A DNA stretch of 64,000 nt from Pseudobowmanella zhangzhouensis (GCF_042662685.1 NZ_JBHSYO010000015.1:186001-250000), one strand, 5' to 3'; shown: positions 1 to 9,559, counted from the first letter of the stretch. A program made the numbers and translations. The notes: generated by a model not told the origin, from the sequence alone.

Positions 1-782
1 GCAACCGCGAGCATTTTTCCGGGCTTATCCGCAAGCCGCACGGCATTATTCTGGTTACAGGGCCAACCGGTTCAGGTAAATCCACCACGTTGTATGCCGG
101 CCTCAGTGAAATTAACAGCAAAGACCGCAATATTCTGACCGTTGAAGACCCGATTGAATTTGATTTAGAAGGCATCGGCCAGACTCAGGTCAATCCCCGT
201 GTGGATATGACGTTTGCCCGTGGACTGCGTGCCATTTTGCGCCAGGATCCGGATGTGGTCATGGTCGGTGAAATTCGCGATCTGGAAACCGCACAAATTG
301 CGGTGCAAGCCAGTTTAACCGGTCACCTAGTCTTATCCACCCTGCACACCAATACCGCTGCCGGGGCAATTACACGTCTGGAAGATATGGGCATCGAGCC
401 GTTCCTACTTTCATCCAGCTTGCTCGCCGTGCTGTCACAGCGCCTGGTGCGCACCCTGTGTGATGACTGTAAAGAACCTTATCAGCCCGGTGAACAGGAA
501 TGTGCGGTGCTGGGCGTTGCCCCTCAACAGGCGCCACATATCTACCGCCCGCAGGGCTGCGTCAGTTGCAACCAGACCGGCTATCGCGGCAGAACAGGTA
601 TTCATGAATTGCTGTTAGTGGATGAGCATATTCGCGAACTGGTGCATAACGGCCATGGTGAGCAGGCGATTGAGAAGTATATCCGCCAAAGTACACCCAG
701 CATCCGTGAGGATGGCTGTCGCAAAGTATTAGCAGGGATCACCGCACTGGAAGAAGTCCTGCGGGTGACGCGCGAGGACTAA
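1..782 (+). CDS. gspE: Type II secretion ATPase GspE (5' end cut by window edge)
   Basis: Cytoplasmic ATPase that drives pseudopilus assembly in the type II secretion system. The reading frame is already open at base 3 and the gene begins before the window. Visible are the Walker A loop GPTGSGKST (about bases 60-85), the Asp box ([11 protein letters not shown]), the His box ([12 protein letters not shown]) and the C-terminal tetracysteine zinc motif (CDDC ... CVSC). These mark the nucleotide-binding and CM domains of GspE/PulE and separate it from PilT. Three bases separate its stop from gspF. It is first of a run of gsp genes in the usual order E-F-G-H-I-J-K-L-M-N; gspC and gspD should lie just upstream. 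Identification is secure. Confidence 0.97.
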   Translation, partial: NREHFSGLIRKPHGIILVTGPTGSGKSTTLYAGLSEINSKDRNILTVEDPIEFDLEGIGQTQVNPRVDMTFARGLRAILRQDPDVVMVGEIRDLETAQIAVQASLTGHLVLSTLHTNTAAGAITRLEDMGIEPFLLSSSLLAVLSQRLVRTLCDDCKEPYQPGEQECAVLGVAPQQAPHIYRPQGCVSCNQTGYRGRTGIHELLLVDEHIRELVHNGHGEQAIEKYIRQSTPSIREDGCRKVLAGITALEEVLRVTRED

Positions 783-785
783 TCA

Positions 786-2000
786 GTGCCGGCTTTTGCA
801 TACAAAGCGCTGGATGGCGCAGGCCGCAATAAAAGTGGCGTCACCGAAGCGGATAATGCCCGTCAGGTGCGGCAGCAACTGCGCGAAAAAGGCCTGATTC
901 CGTTGGATGTGCAGTCGGTTGCTGAAAAAGAAAAACGTCAGGCCAGCGCGTCATCGCTGTTTGCTCGCGGCATTTCGGCGTCAGATCTGGCGTTACTGAC
1001 CCGTCAGTTAGCCACCCTGATTGAAGCCGCGTTGCCCATTGAAGAAGCGCTAATGGCGGTGGCTGAACAAACGGAAAAGCCACGGCATAAATCGATGATG
1101 ATGGCCGTGCGCAGCAAAGTGGTAGAAGGCCATACGCTAGCCGATTCACTGCGTGATTTCCCCCATGTATTCGACCAGTTGTTCTGTGCCATGGTGGCAG
1201 CAGGGGAGAAATCCGGCCATCTGGATACCGTGCTGGAACGTTTGGCCGATTACACCGAAAACCGCAATAAGGTGCGCAGCCAGATTGGGCAGGCACTGAT
1301 CTATCCACTGATGATGATCAGTGTGGCAGTGATTATTGTCGGCATTTTAATGACGGTTGTGGTGCCCAAAATTATCAACCAATTTGACCATATGGGTCAG
1401 GAACTGCCGTTAGTCACCCGTATTCTGATTGGTATCAGCGAAGGCGTGCAGAATTACGGAATATTTGTTCTTATTTTGATTGTACTGCTGGTAGTGGGCT
1501 TTAAGCGCATGATGCGCCAACCGGCATTACGCCAAAAATGGCATGCCAAAAAGCTGCATATTCCGGTTTTAGGTAAAGTGATAAAGGGCCTGAATACTGC
1601 CCGTTTCGCCAGTACCCTGAGTATTTTAACCGCCAGCGCGGTGCCGTTATTGGAAGGTATGCGCATCTCCGCCGAGGTGCTGGATAACCTGCATATTCAA
1701 AAAGCCATCCTCGACGCTGCCGATCGCGTCAAAGAAGGCACCAGTTTGCGGGTAGCGCTGGAACAAACACGCATTTTCCCGCCGATGATGATGCATATGA
1801 TTGCCAGCGGTGAGCGTAGCGGCGAATTGCAATCCATGCTCGCTCGCGCAGCCGCCAATCAGGATCGACAATTTGAAGCACAAGTTAATGTGGCCCTGAG
1901 TATTTTTGGACCTGTTTTGATTCTTAGCATGGCCGGCATTGTATTTTTTATTGTCGCGGCAATTTTACTCCCCATCATTGGTCTCAATACCATGGTGTAA
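786..2000 (+). CDS. gspF: Type II secretion inner-membrane protein GspF
   Basis: Polytopic platform protein of the type II secretion system, 404 aa as usual for GspF. It begins with the family N-terminus MPAFAYKALD from a GTG start; a GAGGA-like SD lies in the end of gspE. Two related T2SSF cytoplasmic domains (about residues 70-195 and 275-395) each end in hydrophobic helices, including a long segment near residues 170-195 and one at the C-terminus (GPVLILSMAGIVFFIVAAIL). It should bind GspE and GspL at the inner membrane. It is co-transcribed with gspE and gspG. Confidence 0.97.
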   Translation: MPAFAYKALDGAGRNKSGVTEADNARQVRQQLREKGLIPLDVQSVAEKEKRQASASSLFARGISASDLALLTRQLATLIEAALPIEEALMAVAEQTEKPRHKSMMMAVRSKVVEGHTLADSLRDFPHVFDQLFCAMVAAGEKSGHLDTVLERLADYTENRNKVRSQIGQALIYPLMMISVAVIIVGILMTVVVPKIINQFDHMGQELPLVTRILIGISEGVQNYGIFVLILIVLLVVGFKRMMRQPALRQKWHAKKLHIPVLGKVIKGLNTARFASTLSILTASAVPLLEGMRISAEVLDNLHIQKAILDAADRVKEGTSLRVALEQTRIFPPMMMHMIASGERSGELQSMLARAAANQDRQFEAQVNVALSIFGPVLILSMAGIVFFIVAAILLPIIGLNTMV

Positions 2001-2018
2001 CTGATTAACGAGGTAACA

Positions 2019-2462
2019 ATGAAACAATCAGGATTTAGTTTATTGGAAGTTATGGTGGTGATCGTCATCATCGCGTTATTTACCGCCATGATTGCCCCGA
2101 ACATTATTGGTGAGCAGGAAGACGCGCAGCTGAAAAAGGCCGCTATCGATATCCGCACGCTGGAAAGCGCGCTGCAGCGCTATAAGTTGAAAATCGGCAG
2201 CTATCCAACCACAGAGCAAGGGCTGGATGCACTGGTGAGTGCCCCAACTATTGACCCCATTCCACGTAACTACCCGGAAGATGGTTTCATTGGCAGCCTG
2301 ATGATGGATCCATGGGGTAACCCCTACCAATTGCTAAGCCCGGGCGAAATGGGACGTATCGACATCTACACCAACGGACCCGACGGTGAAGCCGGTACCG
2401 AAGACGATATCGGCAACTGGAACGCCGATAAATACCTGAGCAAAAACAACCAGGAAAATTAA
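2019..2462 (+). CDS. gspG: Major pseudopilin GspG
   Basis: Major subunit of the type II secretion pseudopilus, 147 aa. The type III leader is very short (MKQSG) and is followed by the prepilin peptidase site G|FSLLEVMVV with Glu at +5 and a hydrophobic helix. The C-terminal part contains the YPTTEQGLDALV signature and the acidic calcium-loop region (NGPDGEAGTEDDIGNW) typical of GspG. An SD (GAGG) precedes the ATG. The stop overlaps the start of gspH (TAATG). Confidence 0.97.
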   Translation: MKQSGFSLLEVMVVIVIIALFTAMIAPNIIGEQEDAQLKKAAIDIRTLESALQRYKLKIGSYPTTEQGLDALVSAPTIDPIPRNYPEDGFIGSLMMDPWGNPYQLLSPGEMGRIDIYTNGPDGEAGTEDDIGNWNADKYLSKNNQEN

Positions 2463-3055
2463 TGTCTATGCGCAGTCGCGGCTTTACCTTACTGGAAGTA
2501 CTGGTGGTCATCAGTATGCTGGTAATTATGGCCGCCACTGTGATGCTGTCCTTTGGCGGCAGCGATGATAAACGTGAAGCCATCGATGATGCGGCACGCC
2601 GTTTTCAGGTCGCATTTAGCATGGTCAGCGAGTACGCCATTTTAAATCAGCAAATGCTCGGACTGCATGTCAGCGGACGTAGCTATTGCTTTGTCTATCT
2701 GGATGAAAATCAGCAGTGGCAACCCTTTGAGGGTGATGGACTGATGCGGGAAGTCACCCTGCCAGCAGGCCTTAGCCTGGAACTGCAATTGGATGATCTG
2801 CCCTGGTTGGGCGACGACAACCTGTTTGACGACGGGATCTTTGATGAGACGCTGTCATTCAACCAGCAGGAACAGGAAGACAAACCTCAACCGCCTCCTC
2901 AAGTGCTGATTATGCCAAGTGGCGAAATTACCCCTTTCAGAGCAAAATTCGACACCAATCAGCCTGAATTGCAAGCGACAGAAATTGCCGTGGTAGTGGA
3001 CGGCATGGATGAAATCCCGCTCAAGCGCCAGTACGCCAATGAGTTAAGCGAATGA
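2462..3055 (+). CDS. gspH: Minor pseudopilin GspH
   Basis: Minor pseudopilin of the type II secretion system. It has a prepilin leader MSMRSRG with cleavage before FTLLEVLVV (Glu at +5) and a hydrophobic N-terminal helix, then a variable globular domain with an acidic stretch (DDLPWLGDDNLFDDGIFDE) and a proline-rich loop (QPPPQVLI). Length 197 aa is normal for GspH. Position between gspG and gspI supports the assignment. The start shares one base with the gspG stop and the end overlaps gspI by four bases. Confidence 0.92.
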   Translation: MSMRSRGFTLLEVLVVISMLVIMAATVMLSFGGSDDKREAIDDAARRFQVAFSMVSEYAILNQQMLGLHVSGRSYCFVYLDENQQWQPFEGDGLMREVTLPAGLSLELQLDDLPWLGDDNLFDDGIFDETLSFNQQEQEDKPQPPPQVLIMPSGEITPFRAKFDTNQPELQATEIAVVVDGMDEIPLKRQYANELSE

Positions 3056-3417
3056 GAATGCGTGGTTTCACCCTGCTGGAAGTTTTGGTGGCGATGGCAA
3101 TTTTTGCCCTTGCCGGGCTGGCATTGGGCAAAGCCATGACCTCCCACCTACAGGGTATCGATGAACTGAAAATCCAAACCTTCGCCGGTTGGATTGCCAG
3201 TAATCAACTGACAGAGTTGCAACGCAGCAAACAATGGCCGCCGAAGAACAATCAGAAAGGCAGCGTCAAGATGGCAGATACCACCTGGTATTGGCGGCAT
3301 ATAGTCAGTGAAACTGCCGAAGCACGCATGCGCATGGTCGAGATACAGGTGAGTCGCGATGAGTCATTCAGCGACATTGACACCCGCCTGAGCAGTTTTG
3401 TGGTTAGTCCCCAATGA
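3052..3417 (+). CDS. gspI: Minor pseudopilin GspI
   Basis: Minor pseudopilin, 121 aa, the expected small size. Prepilin peptidase site MRMRG|FTLLEVLVAMAIFALAG with Glu at +5. In the family, GspI forms the pseudopilus tip with GspJ and GspK and nucleates assembly. ATG overlaps the gspH stop (ATGA), and its own stop overlaps the start of gspJ in the same way, so translation is probably coupled. Confidence 0.95.
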   Translation: MRMRGFTLLEVLVAMAIFALAGLALGKAMTSHLQGIDELKIQTFAGWIASNQLTELQRSKQWPPKNNQKGSVKMADTTWYWRHIVSETAEARMRMVEIQVSRDESFSDIDTRLSSFVVSPQ

Positions 3418-4007
3418 GTCGCGGATTCACTCTGATTGAAGCCCTCGTCGCCATCGCTATTTTTGCGCTGATTGGACTGGGTGCCTATACGGTGGAAAAA
3501 AACGTATTGGACAGCAATGAAGTTTCCAGTGTGCAGTTCGAGCAACTGGTTGCCTTGCAACGGGCCATGTTAACTATCGAGCAGGATCTGCGTCAGGTTG
3601 TGCCACGCAGCATGCAACTGGATGACAACACCCGGGTGCAGGGTATCGTCATTTCCGATGACTTGCTCGGCTCTCAGGCAGATGCGATCGCTTTTGTGCG
3701 CGCTGGACGCTATAACCCCAATCTGATGCTGCCGCGCTCAACCGTGCAACCGGTGGCCTACCGCCTGTATGACAATCAATTGCAACGCCTGAGCAGTAAC
3801 TATGTGGACAATGTCAGCGGACACGAACCGAAAGTCAAAGTGCTGCTCAGCGATATTGAGGATTTTCAGGTCGATGCCATTACAGCTGACGACAAAACCG
3901 AGAGTAACTGGCCACCGGGTGCGCTGCCGGCGGCGGTGAGACTGACCATCGTCAGCCAGACCTTTGGTGAGATTGTGCGTGAGTTCAACCTGGTGGATAA
4001 CCCATGA
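3414..4007 (+). CDS. gspJ: Minor pseudopilin GspJ
   Basis: Minor pseudopilin, 197 aa. The leader is the minimal MSRG followed by FTLIEALVAIAIFALIG. The globular domain carries the LQRAMLTIEQDLRQVVPR stretch and a YRLYDNQLQR segment typical of GspJ. It should form the tip complex with GspI and GspK. It overlaps gspI and gspK by four bases each (ATGA junctions). Confidence 0.95.
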   Translation: MSRGFTLIEALVAIAIFALIGLGAYTVEKNVLDSNEVSSVQFEQLVALQRAMLTIEQDLRQVVPRSMQLDDNTRVQGIVISDDLLGSQADAIAFVRAGRYNPNLMLPRSTVQPVAYRLYDNQLQRLSSNYVDNVSGHEPKVKVLLSDIEDFQVDAITADDKTESNWPPGALPAAVRLTIVSQTFGEIVREFNLVDNP

Positions 4008-5008
4008 TGCGCCGCCAAAGAGGCGTTGCCCTGCTGATCGTCTTGCTGGTTGTGGCACTGGCAACAGTGATTGCCATGAGCATGGCCGAACGCCTGCAAT
4101 TGAATCTGCAGCGCAGTATCAATATTCAGGACAGTCAGCAAGCTTACTGGTTTGGTCAGGGCGCTGAGAACTATGCCCGTGTCGCACTGTTGGAGCAGAT
4201 TAAGCAAGCGGATGGCGTTATTCATGGCGGACAACCATGGGCACAACAGGGCATTCGCTATCCCTTACCCAATGGCGATATTGAAGCCCGCGTAACCGAC
4301 CTGCAAAGCTGTTTTAACCTCAACGCCCTGCACAATCCCGACACAGTGGGAACCGCCAGTTCGCCGGCCCTGCGTGACGCGTTTAAACGCCTGCTAAATA
4401 CCATCGAGCCACCAGAAAATGGCGAAAAGATCCCGGACTACAATGCCGATGTACTGGCCGACAGCCTGCTTGACTGGCTGGATAAGGATGACACTCCCAG
4501 CGGTTATTACGGCGCCGAGAGCAGTGAATATGAAAGCCGCACTCCGGCCTACCGCGCAGCCAACAATCTGATGGTGTCCAAGTCCGAGTTAAGGATTATC
4601 AATGGCGCCGAGCCTGCCTGGATAATGCAAGCCATGCCATTTGTCTGTGTTATTCCGGATGTGGATAGCTTGAAGATTAACGTCAACACCTTAAGCGAAG
4701 AAACCGGTGGCGAGATTCTGCATGCCTTACTGGGCGAGAATTTCTCGCTCACCGATGCCCGCACCCTGGTTGCCCAGCGCCCCGCCGATGGCTACAAAGA
4801 CATTCAGGATTTCCTGAATGAAGCGGAAATCGCCGCACTGAATTTAACCGATGAGCAGAAAGGCTGGTTCGACATTACCAGCAGCTACTTTTTGTTAAGC
4901 AGCAAAACCCGATACAATGATGCACAATTCGCCATGACCTCCCTGTTATTTGTGGAGCAAGCCGAGCAGGTAAAGGTGTTACGACGCGAATTTGGAGGCC
5001 CCCTTTGA
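4004..5008 (+). CDS. gspK: Minor pseudopilin GspK
   Basis: Large minor pseudopilin, 334 aa. Leader MMRRQRG then VALLIVLLVVALATVIAM. The usual Glu at mature position 5 is replaced by a hydrophobic residue, which is normal for GspK and separates it from the other pseudopilins. The sequence DLQSCFNLNAL and the later SLKINVNTLSEE are family hallmarks. GspK caps the tip of the pseudopilus. Overlaps gspJ and gspL by four bases. Confidence 0.95.
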   Translation: MMRRQRGVALLIVLLVVALATVIAMSMAERLQLNLQRSINIQDSQQAYWFGQGAENYARVALLEQIKQADGVIHGGQPWAQQGIRYPLPNGDIEARVTDLQSCFNLNALHNPDTVGTASSPALRDAFKRLLNTIEPPENGEKIPDYNADVLADSLLDWLDKDDTPSGYYGAESSEYESRTPAYRAANNLMVSKSELRIINGAEPAWIMQAMPFVCVIPDVDSLKINVNTLSEETGGEILHALLGENFSLTDARTLVAQRPADGYKDIQDFLNEAEIAALNLTDEQKGWFDITSSYFLLSSKTRYNDAQFAMTSLLFVEQAEQVKVLRREFGGPL

Positions 5009-6210
5009 GTGAAAAACTGATTATCCGACTGGGATCCCACGTTCAGGAATCAATATTCTGGATCGTTTGGTCGGATGCACAACAGGAAATCATCGCATCC
5101 GGTGAGTTGCCCGATGCCAGTGCACTGGCGACGTTGGCTGAGCGCGCCGGTAACCGTCCGGTGGTAACCCTGGTGCCGGGACGTGACGTTACCCTGACCA
5201 GTGTTGATTTGCCTGCCCGCGCCAATCGTAAGGCGTTGGCCGCCATTCCCTTTATGCTCGAAGACGAGTTAAGTGACGACATCGATCATTTGTTTTTTGC
5301 ACTGGGCAGTAAACAGGGCAATCAGCAACAGGTAGCGGTAGTGCGCCACCAGCAGATGCAAATCTGGCTGGAGATGCTGAGCGATGCAGGCCTTAGCAGC
5401 CACACCATGCTGCCGGACTGTTTAGCCGTGCCGCTGCATGATGAAGGGCTGAGTTTGCTGCAGTTGGGCGAGCACTGGTTAGTTCGTCAGGACCACTGGC
5501 TGGCCCACGAAGGCGAAGCGAGCTGGCTGATGCCGATGCTGGAACTGCTGGCTAAACGACAGGAACAGCCACTACAGCTGCATTGCTACAGTCCGGCGCC
5601 GCAGTTTACCTCCAGCCATATTCATTGCATTACCGAACCTTTGGATGCGCCACTGCAGGTATTGGCACAGCATTATGCTGATACGCAATTCAATTTGTTG
5701 CAGGGGGAATACAAAACCAAACCCGTGCAAAGTGGTAACTGGCGTAAATGGCGGTTAGCCGCGTCACTGACAGGCATTGCCTTGCTCGCCAGCCTGACCG
5801 ATAAAGTTCTGCAGATAACTGCGCTGGATAATGAACAGCAAACGATCCAGACACAGATTGTTGCAGAGTTTAAAAAAGCCCTGCCCAACAATACCCGGGT
5901 CGGTGATGCCCGCCAAATCCGCAGCCAGATAAAAGCTGAGCTTAATCGCTTACAACAGGGTGGCAGTGGCGTGTCGGTGCTGGCCATGCTCAACCAGCTA
6001 GGTGATGCCTTCGCGCAAAGCCAGGTGAAACCACAGTTAATTCGTTTCGATGCCGACCGTGCGGAATTGCGGATGCAGGCGAGTGCAGCAGATATCGCAG
6101 CATTAGAACGCTTTAAGCAGGCAGCCCAGCGCGCTGGTTTTTCTATCGAGCAGGGTGCCATTAACAATCGTGACAATGGTGTGATTAGCACCCTCACGGT
6201 TCGGAGCTAA
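5005..6210 (+). CDS. gspL: Type II secretion protein GspL (TTG start)
   Basis: Bitopic inner-membrane protein that ties the GspE ATPase to the periplasmic ring, 401 aa. The TTG start (TTGA overlap with the gspK stop) is supported by a perfect GGAGG at 4994-4998. The N-terminal actin-like cytoplasmic domain (about residues 1-235) includes the conserved VPGRDVTLTSVDLP and AIPFMLEDEL segments. One membrane helix follows near residues 250-270 (WRLAASLTGIALLASL), then a ferredoxin-like periplasmic domain. It lies one base before gspM, its known partner. Confidence 0.94.
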   Translation: MSEKLIIRLGSHVQESIFWIVWSDAQQEIIASGELPDASALATLAERAGNRPVVTLVPGRDVTLTSVDLPARANRKALAAIPFMLEDELSDDIDHLFFALGSKQGNQQQVAVVRHQQMQIWLEMLSDAGLSSHTMLPDCLAVPLHDEGLSLLQLGEHWLVRQDHWLAHEGEASWLMPMLELLAKRQEQPLQLHCYSPAPQFTSSHIHCITEPLDAPLQVLAQHYADTQFNLLQGEYKTKPVQSGNWRKWRLAASLTGIALLASLTDKVLQITALDNEQQTIQTQIVAEFKKALPNNTRVGDARQIRSQIKAELNRLQQGGSGVSVLAMLNQLGDAFAQSQVKPQLIRFDADRAELRMQASAADIAALERFKQAAQRAGFSIEQGAINNRDNGVISTLTVRS

Positions 6211-6211
6211 T

Positions 6212-6691
6212 ATGCAATTAAAACAACGCTTTAATGGATTGCCTGAGCGGGAACAGAAGCTGCTGATCTTCGCAGGCCTTACCCTGCTGGTATTCTTGTT
6301 TTATGTTTTGGTCTGGCAGCCACTTGATGCCAGCATTGCGCAGCAACAAACCCGCCTCACCTCACAGCAAAGCTTGCTCACTGAATTACGTGCCAATGCC
6401 AATAAAATTGTGCAATTGCGTCAAAGTGGCGCCAGTACACCACAGCGTTTTAGTGGCTCGCTGACGCAATTGGCCAATCAAACGGCCACGCAAAACAGCA
6501 TCAGCATTGCACGTATGCAACCCCGTGGAGAACAGCTACAGGTATGGGTCGAACAAGCCGAATTTAACGCCCTGCTTAACTGGCTGCGTCAACTGGAAGA
6601 ACGCGGCGTGGCGATTGCGGATCTGGATATCGCCGAAACCTCGCAAGCGGGCATGGTGAAGGTGCGCAGCCTCACATTGGGAAATAAATAA
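6212..6691 (+). CDS. gspM: Type II secretion protein GspM
   Basis: Small bitopic inner-membrane protein, 159 aa, that pairs with GspL. The N-terminal cytoplasmic piece (FNGLPEREQKLL) is followed by a single membrane helix (FAGLTLLVFLFYVLVWQPL) and a coiled periplasmic region leading to a small alpha/beta domain. The assignment rests on this architecture and on position between gspL and gspN. Confidence 0.92.
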   Translation: MQLKQRFNGLPEREQKLLIFAGLTLLVFLFYVLVWQPLDASIAQQQTRLTSQQSLLTELRANANKIVQLRQSGASTPQRFSGSLTQLANQTATQNSISIARMQPRGEQLQVWVEQAEFNALLNWLRQLEERGVAIADLDIAETSQAGMVKVRSLTLGNK

Positions 6692-6698
6692 ATCTGTT

Positions 6699-7442
6699 AT
6701 GCAAATGTTCAAAACCATCCTCGTTGCCCTAACCCTGTATCTGATTTTTCTGATTCAACAGCTGCCCGCTAATCAGGCATTAAGCTGGGTGTCGTTGCCT
6801 GCCAATGTGCAAATCTCTGGTGTCAGCGGCACCATTTGGGACGGTAAAACCCAATTGGCCGTTATCAATGGCATGCCGGTGCGGGATGTACGCTGGCAAC
6901 TGTCTGCCCTGCCGTTGCTATGGGGCGAGGCCAGCCTGCGTATTCAGGCTGGTAATGCCCGCGATAGTCAGCAGCTGACCTTCAACGGCGAGTTAGCCCT
7001 GTCTGCCAGTAGCGTCAGCGCCACTGACCTGACCCTGTATGTGCCTGCCTCCATGGCGTTAGCTAACGTTCCGCTGCCGGTACCGGTCGATGCGGATGGC
7101 CGTTTTAAAGTGGCGATTGAACAGGCACAGTGGCAAGGCAAGTGTGTTGCGCTGTCCGGTCAGGGTGACTGGCTCAATGCCGCCGTCGCGGGCACCCAGG
7201 GCGTGATTAGTCTGGATAGTTTTCACGCCCGCTTAAGCTGTGCGGGAGACGATCTGCAGGTGCGCATCGACCCGGACAATATCTTTAATCTGGATGCAAC
7301 CGCCGCGGTTACCCCACAGGGAAAATATCAGATTCAGGGCAAATTTAAGCCAGCAGCGCGTCTGCCCGAGGAAGTCCATCAGGCGGCACGTTTCTTCGGC
7401 CGCACCGATGCGGATGGCTTTTATACCCTCAACTGGCGCTAA
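6699..7442 (+). CDS. gspN: Type II secretion protein GspN
   Basis: Last gene of the gsp operon, 247 aa. It has an N-terminal membrane anchor (FKTILVALTLYLIFLI) and a mostly beta periplasmic domain. The SGVSGTIWDGK segment and the two cysteines near residues 149 and 178 fit GspN; in the family this protein is accessory and absent from many systems. A second in-frame ATG lies two codons in. Its last 14 bases overlap the convergent yrfG gene. Confidence 0.9.
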   Translation: MQMFKTILVALTLYLIFLIQQLPANQALSWVSLPANVQISGVSGTIWDGKTQLAVINGMPVRDVRWQLSALPLLWGEASLRIQAGNARDSQQLTFNGELALSASSVSATDLTLYVPASMALANVPLPVPVDADGRFKVAIEQAQWQGKCVALSGQGDWLNAAVAGTQGVISLDSFHARLSCAGDDLQVRIDPDNIFNLDATAAVTPQGKYQIQGKFKPAARLPEEVHQAARFFGRTDADGFYTLNWR

Positions 7443-8109
7443 CCGGCGTATTGCGAATATCGGTCAGCAAATAGCGATAATCCTGAATCGCCGGATAGTC
7501 ACTGATTTCTCGTACCGGTTGCTGACTATCCGGGTTACTCACGGCCAGCACCTGACCGATACCGAAATCCTTTGCAGCCTGTAAGATTGACAGGCTGTCA
7601 TCCACAAACAGAGTACGGGCCGGATCAAACTCAAATTCTTGCTGCACCGCCTGCCAAAGGGCCTGAGATTCTTTACTCACGCCATAATTGTGAGTGCTAA
7701 TCAGTGTATCGATGTGTTGGTCCAATTGAGTGCGTTCTACTTTTAACGACAGACTATCCGGATGGGCATTGGTCAACAGCAACACGCGCCGGCCACTGTC
7801 ACGCAATGCATCCAGAAACGGCAACGTATCCTCTCGCATGCTAATTAAATGCTGAATCTCACGCTTAGCCGCCATAATGTCCATATTCAGCTTGTTCGCC
7901 CAGTAATCCAGACAATACCATTCCAACGTGCCATGCACTTCGGCATAGGCCGCATCCATCTGAGTACGCGCCTGTTCGACACTGATATTGTGCATCTGCG
8001 CCAACTTATGAGGCACTACCTCCAGCCAGAAGTGATTATCAAAGTGAAGATCCAGTAAGGTACCGTCCATATCCAGTAAAACGGTGTCAATTTGGTCCCA
8101 GGCGAGCAT
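7429..8109 (-). CDS. yrfG: GMP/IMP 5'-nucleotidase YrfG (HAD superfamily)
   Basis: HAD-family phosphatase of the YrfG type, which in E. coli dephosphorylates purine nucleotides such as GMP and IMP. Motif I is LLDMDGTLLD (nucleophile and acid Asp); motif II is LLTNAHPDS; motif III/IV is LFVDDSLSIL. The EWYCLDYW segment is specific to this subfamily. I chose the ATG giving 226 aa over a TTG two codons upstream. It is convergent with gspN and divergent from nudE, the same partner as in E. coli, separated by about 60 bases. Confidence 0.88.
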   Translation of the reverse strand: MLAWDQIDTVLLDMDGTLLDLHFDNHFWLEVVPHKLAQMHNISVEQARTQMDAAYAEVHGTLEWYCLDYWANKLNMDIMAAKREIQHLISMREDTLPFLDALRDSGRRVLLLTNAHPDSLSLKVERTQLDQHIDTLISTHNYGVSKESQALWQAVQQEFEFDPARTLFVDDSLSILQAAKDFGIGQVLAVSNPDSQQPVREISDYPAIQDYRYLLTDIRNTPVSAS

Positions 8110-8168
8110 AGGCAATCCCAGTCAGAAACGTTATAGTAATTTGCATTCGATCATAGCGTGCCTGGACC

Positions 8169-8732
8169 ATGAGTAAAACTGCCGTTCCCCGGGATTTACC
8201 TGTTATTCATCAGCGTCAGGATGTGGCGCAGTCCCGTCTGTTCAAAATCGAGAGTATCGATCTGGAATTCAGTAATGGTGCCACCCGCCAATATGAGCGC
8301 ATGCGTGGCAGTGGGCGCGGCGCAGTGATGATGGTGCCGTTTATCGATGCCGAGACTTTCTTACTGGTGCGTGAATACGCCGCCGGTACCCACAACTATC
8401 AATTGGGCTTCCCCAAAGGCTTAATCGACCCGGGTGAAAGCCCCGAGCAGGCAGCCAATCGCGAACTGATGGAAGAAGTCGGCTACGGCGCCCATCAGTT
8501 ACAACACCTGCACACCGTGCACATGGCTCCGACCTTTTTTAATTCAAGCATGCATATCCTGCTGGCGCAGGATCTTTATCCGCAGCGGTTGGAAGGTGAC
8601 GAACCTGAGCCTCTGGAAGTCGTGCCGTGGAAAGTCAGCGAAATCGACACCCTGTTACAACAAGCGGATTTTACCGAGGCACGCAGCATTGCCGCCGTGT
8701 TACTACTAGAACGCCACCTGAGGAGTGCATAA
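8169..8732 (+). CDS. nudE: ADP compounds hydrolase NudE (Nudix)
   Basis: Nudix hydrolase of 187 aa that in E. coli cleaves ADP-ribose, NADH and diadenosine polyphosphates. The Nudix box is complete: G-LIDPG-E-SPEQAAN-RELMEEVG (about residues 93-115). The N-terminal FKIESIDLEFSNG and the MAPTFFNSSMHI segment are NudE-like. Its stop overlaps the cysQ start by one base (TAATG), so the two are translated from one message. Confidence 0.93.
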   Translation: MSKTAVPRDLPVIHQRQDVAQSRLFKIESIDLEFSNGATRQYERMRGSGRGAVMMVPFIDAETFLLVREYAAGTHNYQLGFPKGLIDPGESPEQAANRELMEEVGYGAHQLQHLHTVHMAPTFFNSSMHILLAQDLYPQRLEGDEPEPLEVVPWKVSEIDTLLQQADFTEARSIAAVLLLERHLRSA

Positions 8733-9559
8733 TGCCCGACGACGTCGGCAAACTATTAGAAATTGCCCAGCAGGCCGCCAAAAAAGCCGGCAAGGTTGTG
8801 TGGGAAGTCTACGATGCCGAAGACTATGTGGCCTACGCCAAAGACGATGATTCTCCTGTCACCACCGCCGACTATCTGGCCAATGAAATCATCACGTCCT
8901 ATTTACAGGAACATGCGCCGGACATCCCGATTATGTCGGAAGAACAAGACAACCCCGACCTCACCATTCGTGCCCATTGGCCCCGTTACTGGCTGATCGA
9001 TCCGATAGACGGCACCCAGGAATTTGTCGCGCGCAGTGGTGACTTCGCGGTAAATATCGCTTTGATCGAAGACAATCAGCCAAAAATTGGCGTGATTTAC
9101 TGGCCGGCCGGTGACAGCCTGTATTATGCAGTACGAGGTCAGGGCGCGTTTAAATCGAGCCCGCAGGAGTCTGGCCCGATTCATGTGCGCAGCTTCGATA
9201 ACCCCAAAGAAGACGTGGTGGTGATCGCGATTAGTCGTCGCCAATCACGGGACAAAGTCATGTCGCGCATGAGCGAACAGCGCATATATCAAACCCTGCC
9301 ACTAGGTAGTTGCTCGCTCAAAGCCTGCTTTATTGCCGAAGGCAAGGCAGACTTCTTTATGCGTATCGGTCAAACCGGCGAATGGGACACGGGTGCGGCA
9401 CAGTGCATTGTCACCGAGGCCGGCGGTGATATTCTCAGTGTTGATTTTGAACGTTTGTCCTACAATCAGCGTAACATACTGACAAACCCAAACTTTTTGG
9501 TCATGGGTGACCAAAATGTTAACTGGCAGGAGGTCGTTAATTATTATGAAGAAGACTAA
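8732..9559 (+). CDS. cysQ: 3'(2'),5'-bisphosphate nucleotidase CysQ
   Basis: Li-sensitive, Mg-dependent phosphatase that removes 3'-phosphoadenosine 5'-phosphate (PAP) made by sulfate assimilation. The metal-site motifs of the inositol monophosphatase superfamily are present: SEE (EEQD), WLIDPIDGTQEF, and GEWDTGAAQCIVTEAGG. The start at 8732 (MPDDVGKLLEIAQ) is chosen for its AGGAG SD at 8721-8725 and overlap with nudE; the open frame extends upstream but inside nudE. 275 aa. The nudE-cysQ pairing suggests shared nucleotide clean-up. Confidence 0.93.
   Translation: MPDDVGKLLEIAQQAAKKAGKVVWEVYDAEDYVAYAKDDDSPVTTADYLANEIITSYLQEHAPDIPIMSEEQDNPDLTIRAHWPRYWLIDPIDGTQEFVARSGDFAVNIALIEDNQPKIGVIYWPAGDSLYYAVRGQGAFKSSPQESGPIHVRSFDNPKEDVVVIAISRRQSRDKVMSRMSEQRIYQTLPLGSCSLKACFIAEGKADFFMRIGQTGEWDTGAAQCIVTEAGGDILSVDFERLSYNQRNILTNPNFLVMGDQNVNWQEVVNYYEED

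Noticed and set aside
841..1308. 155-codon minus-strand frame inside gspF
   Set aside because: Entirely antisense to a well-supported gene, with low-complexity composition typical of a shadow frame.
7240..7584. 114-codon plus-strand frame across gspN and yrfG
   Set aside because: Out of frame with both real genes and Arg/Pro-rich, as expected for a shadow.
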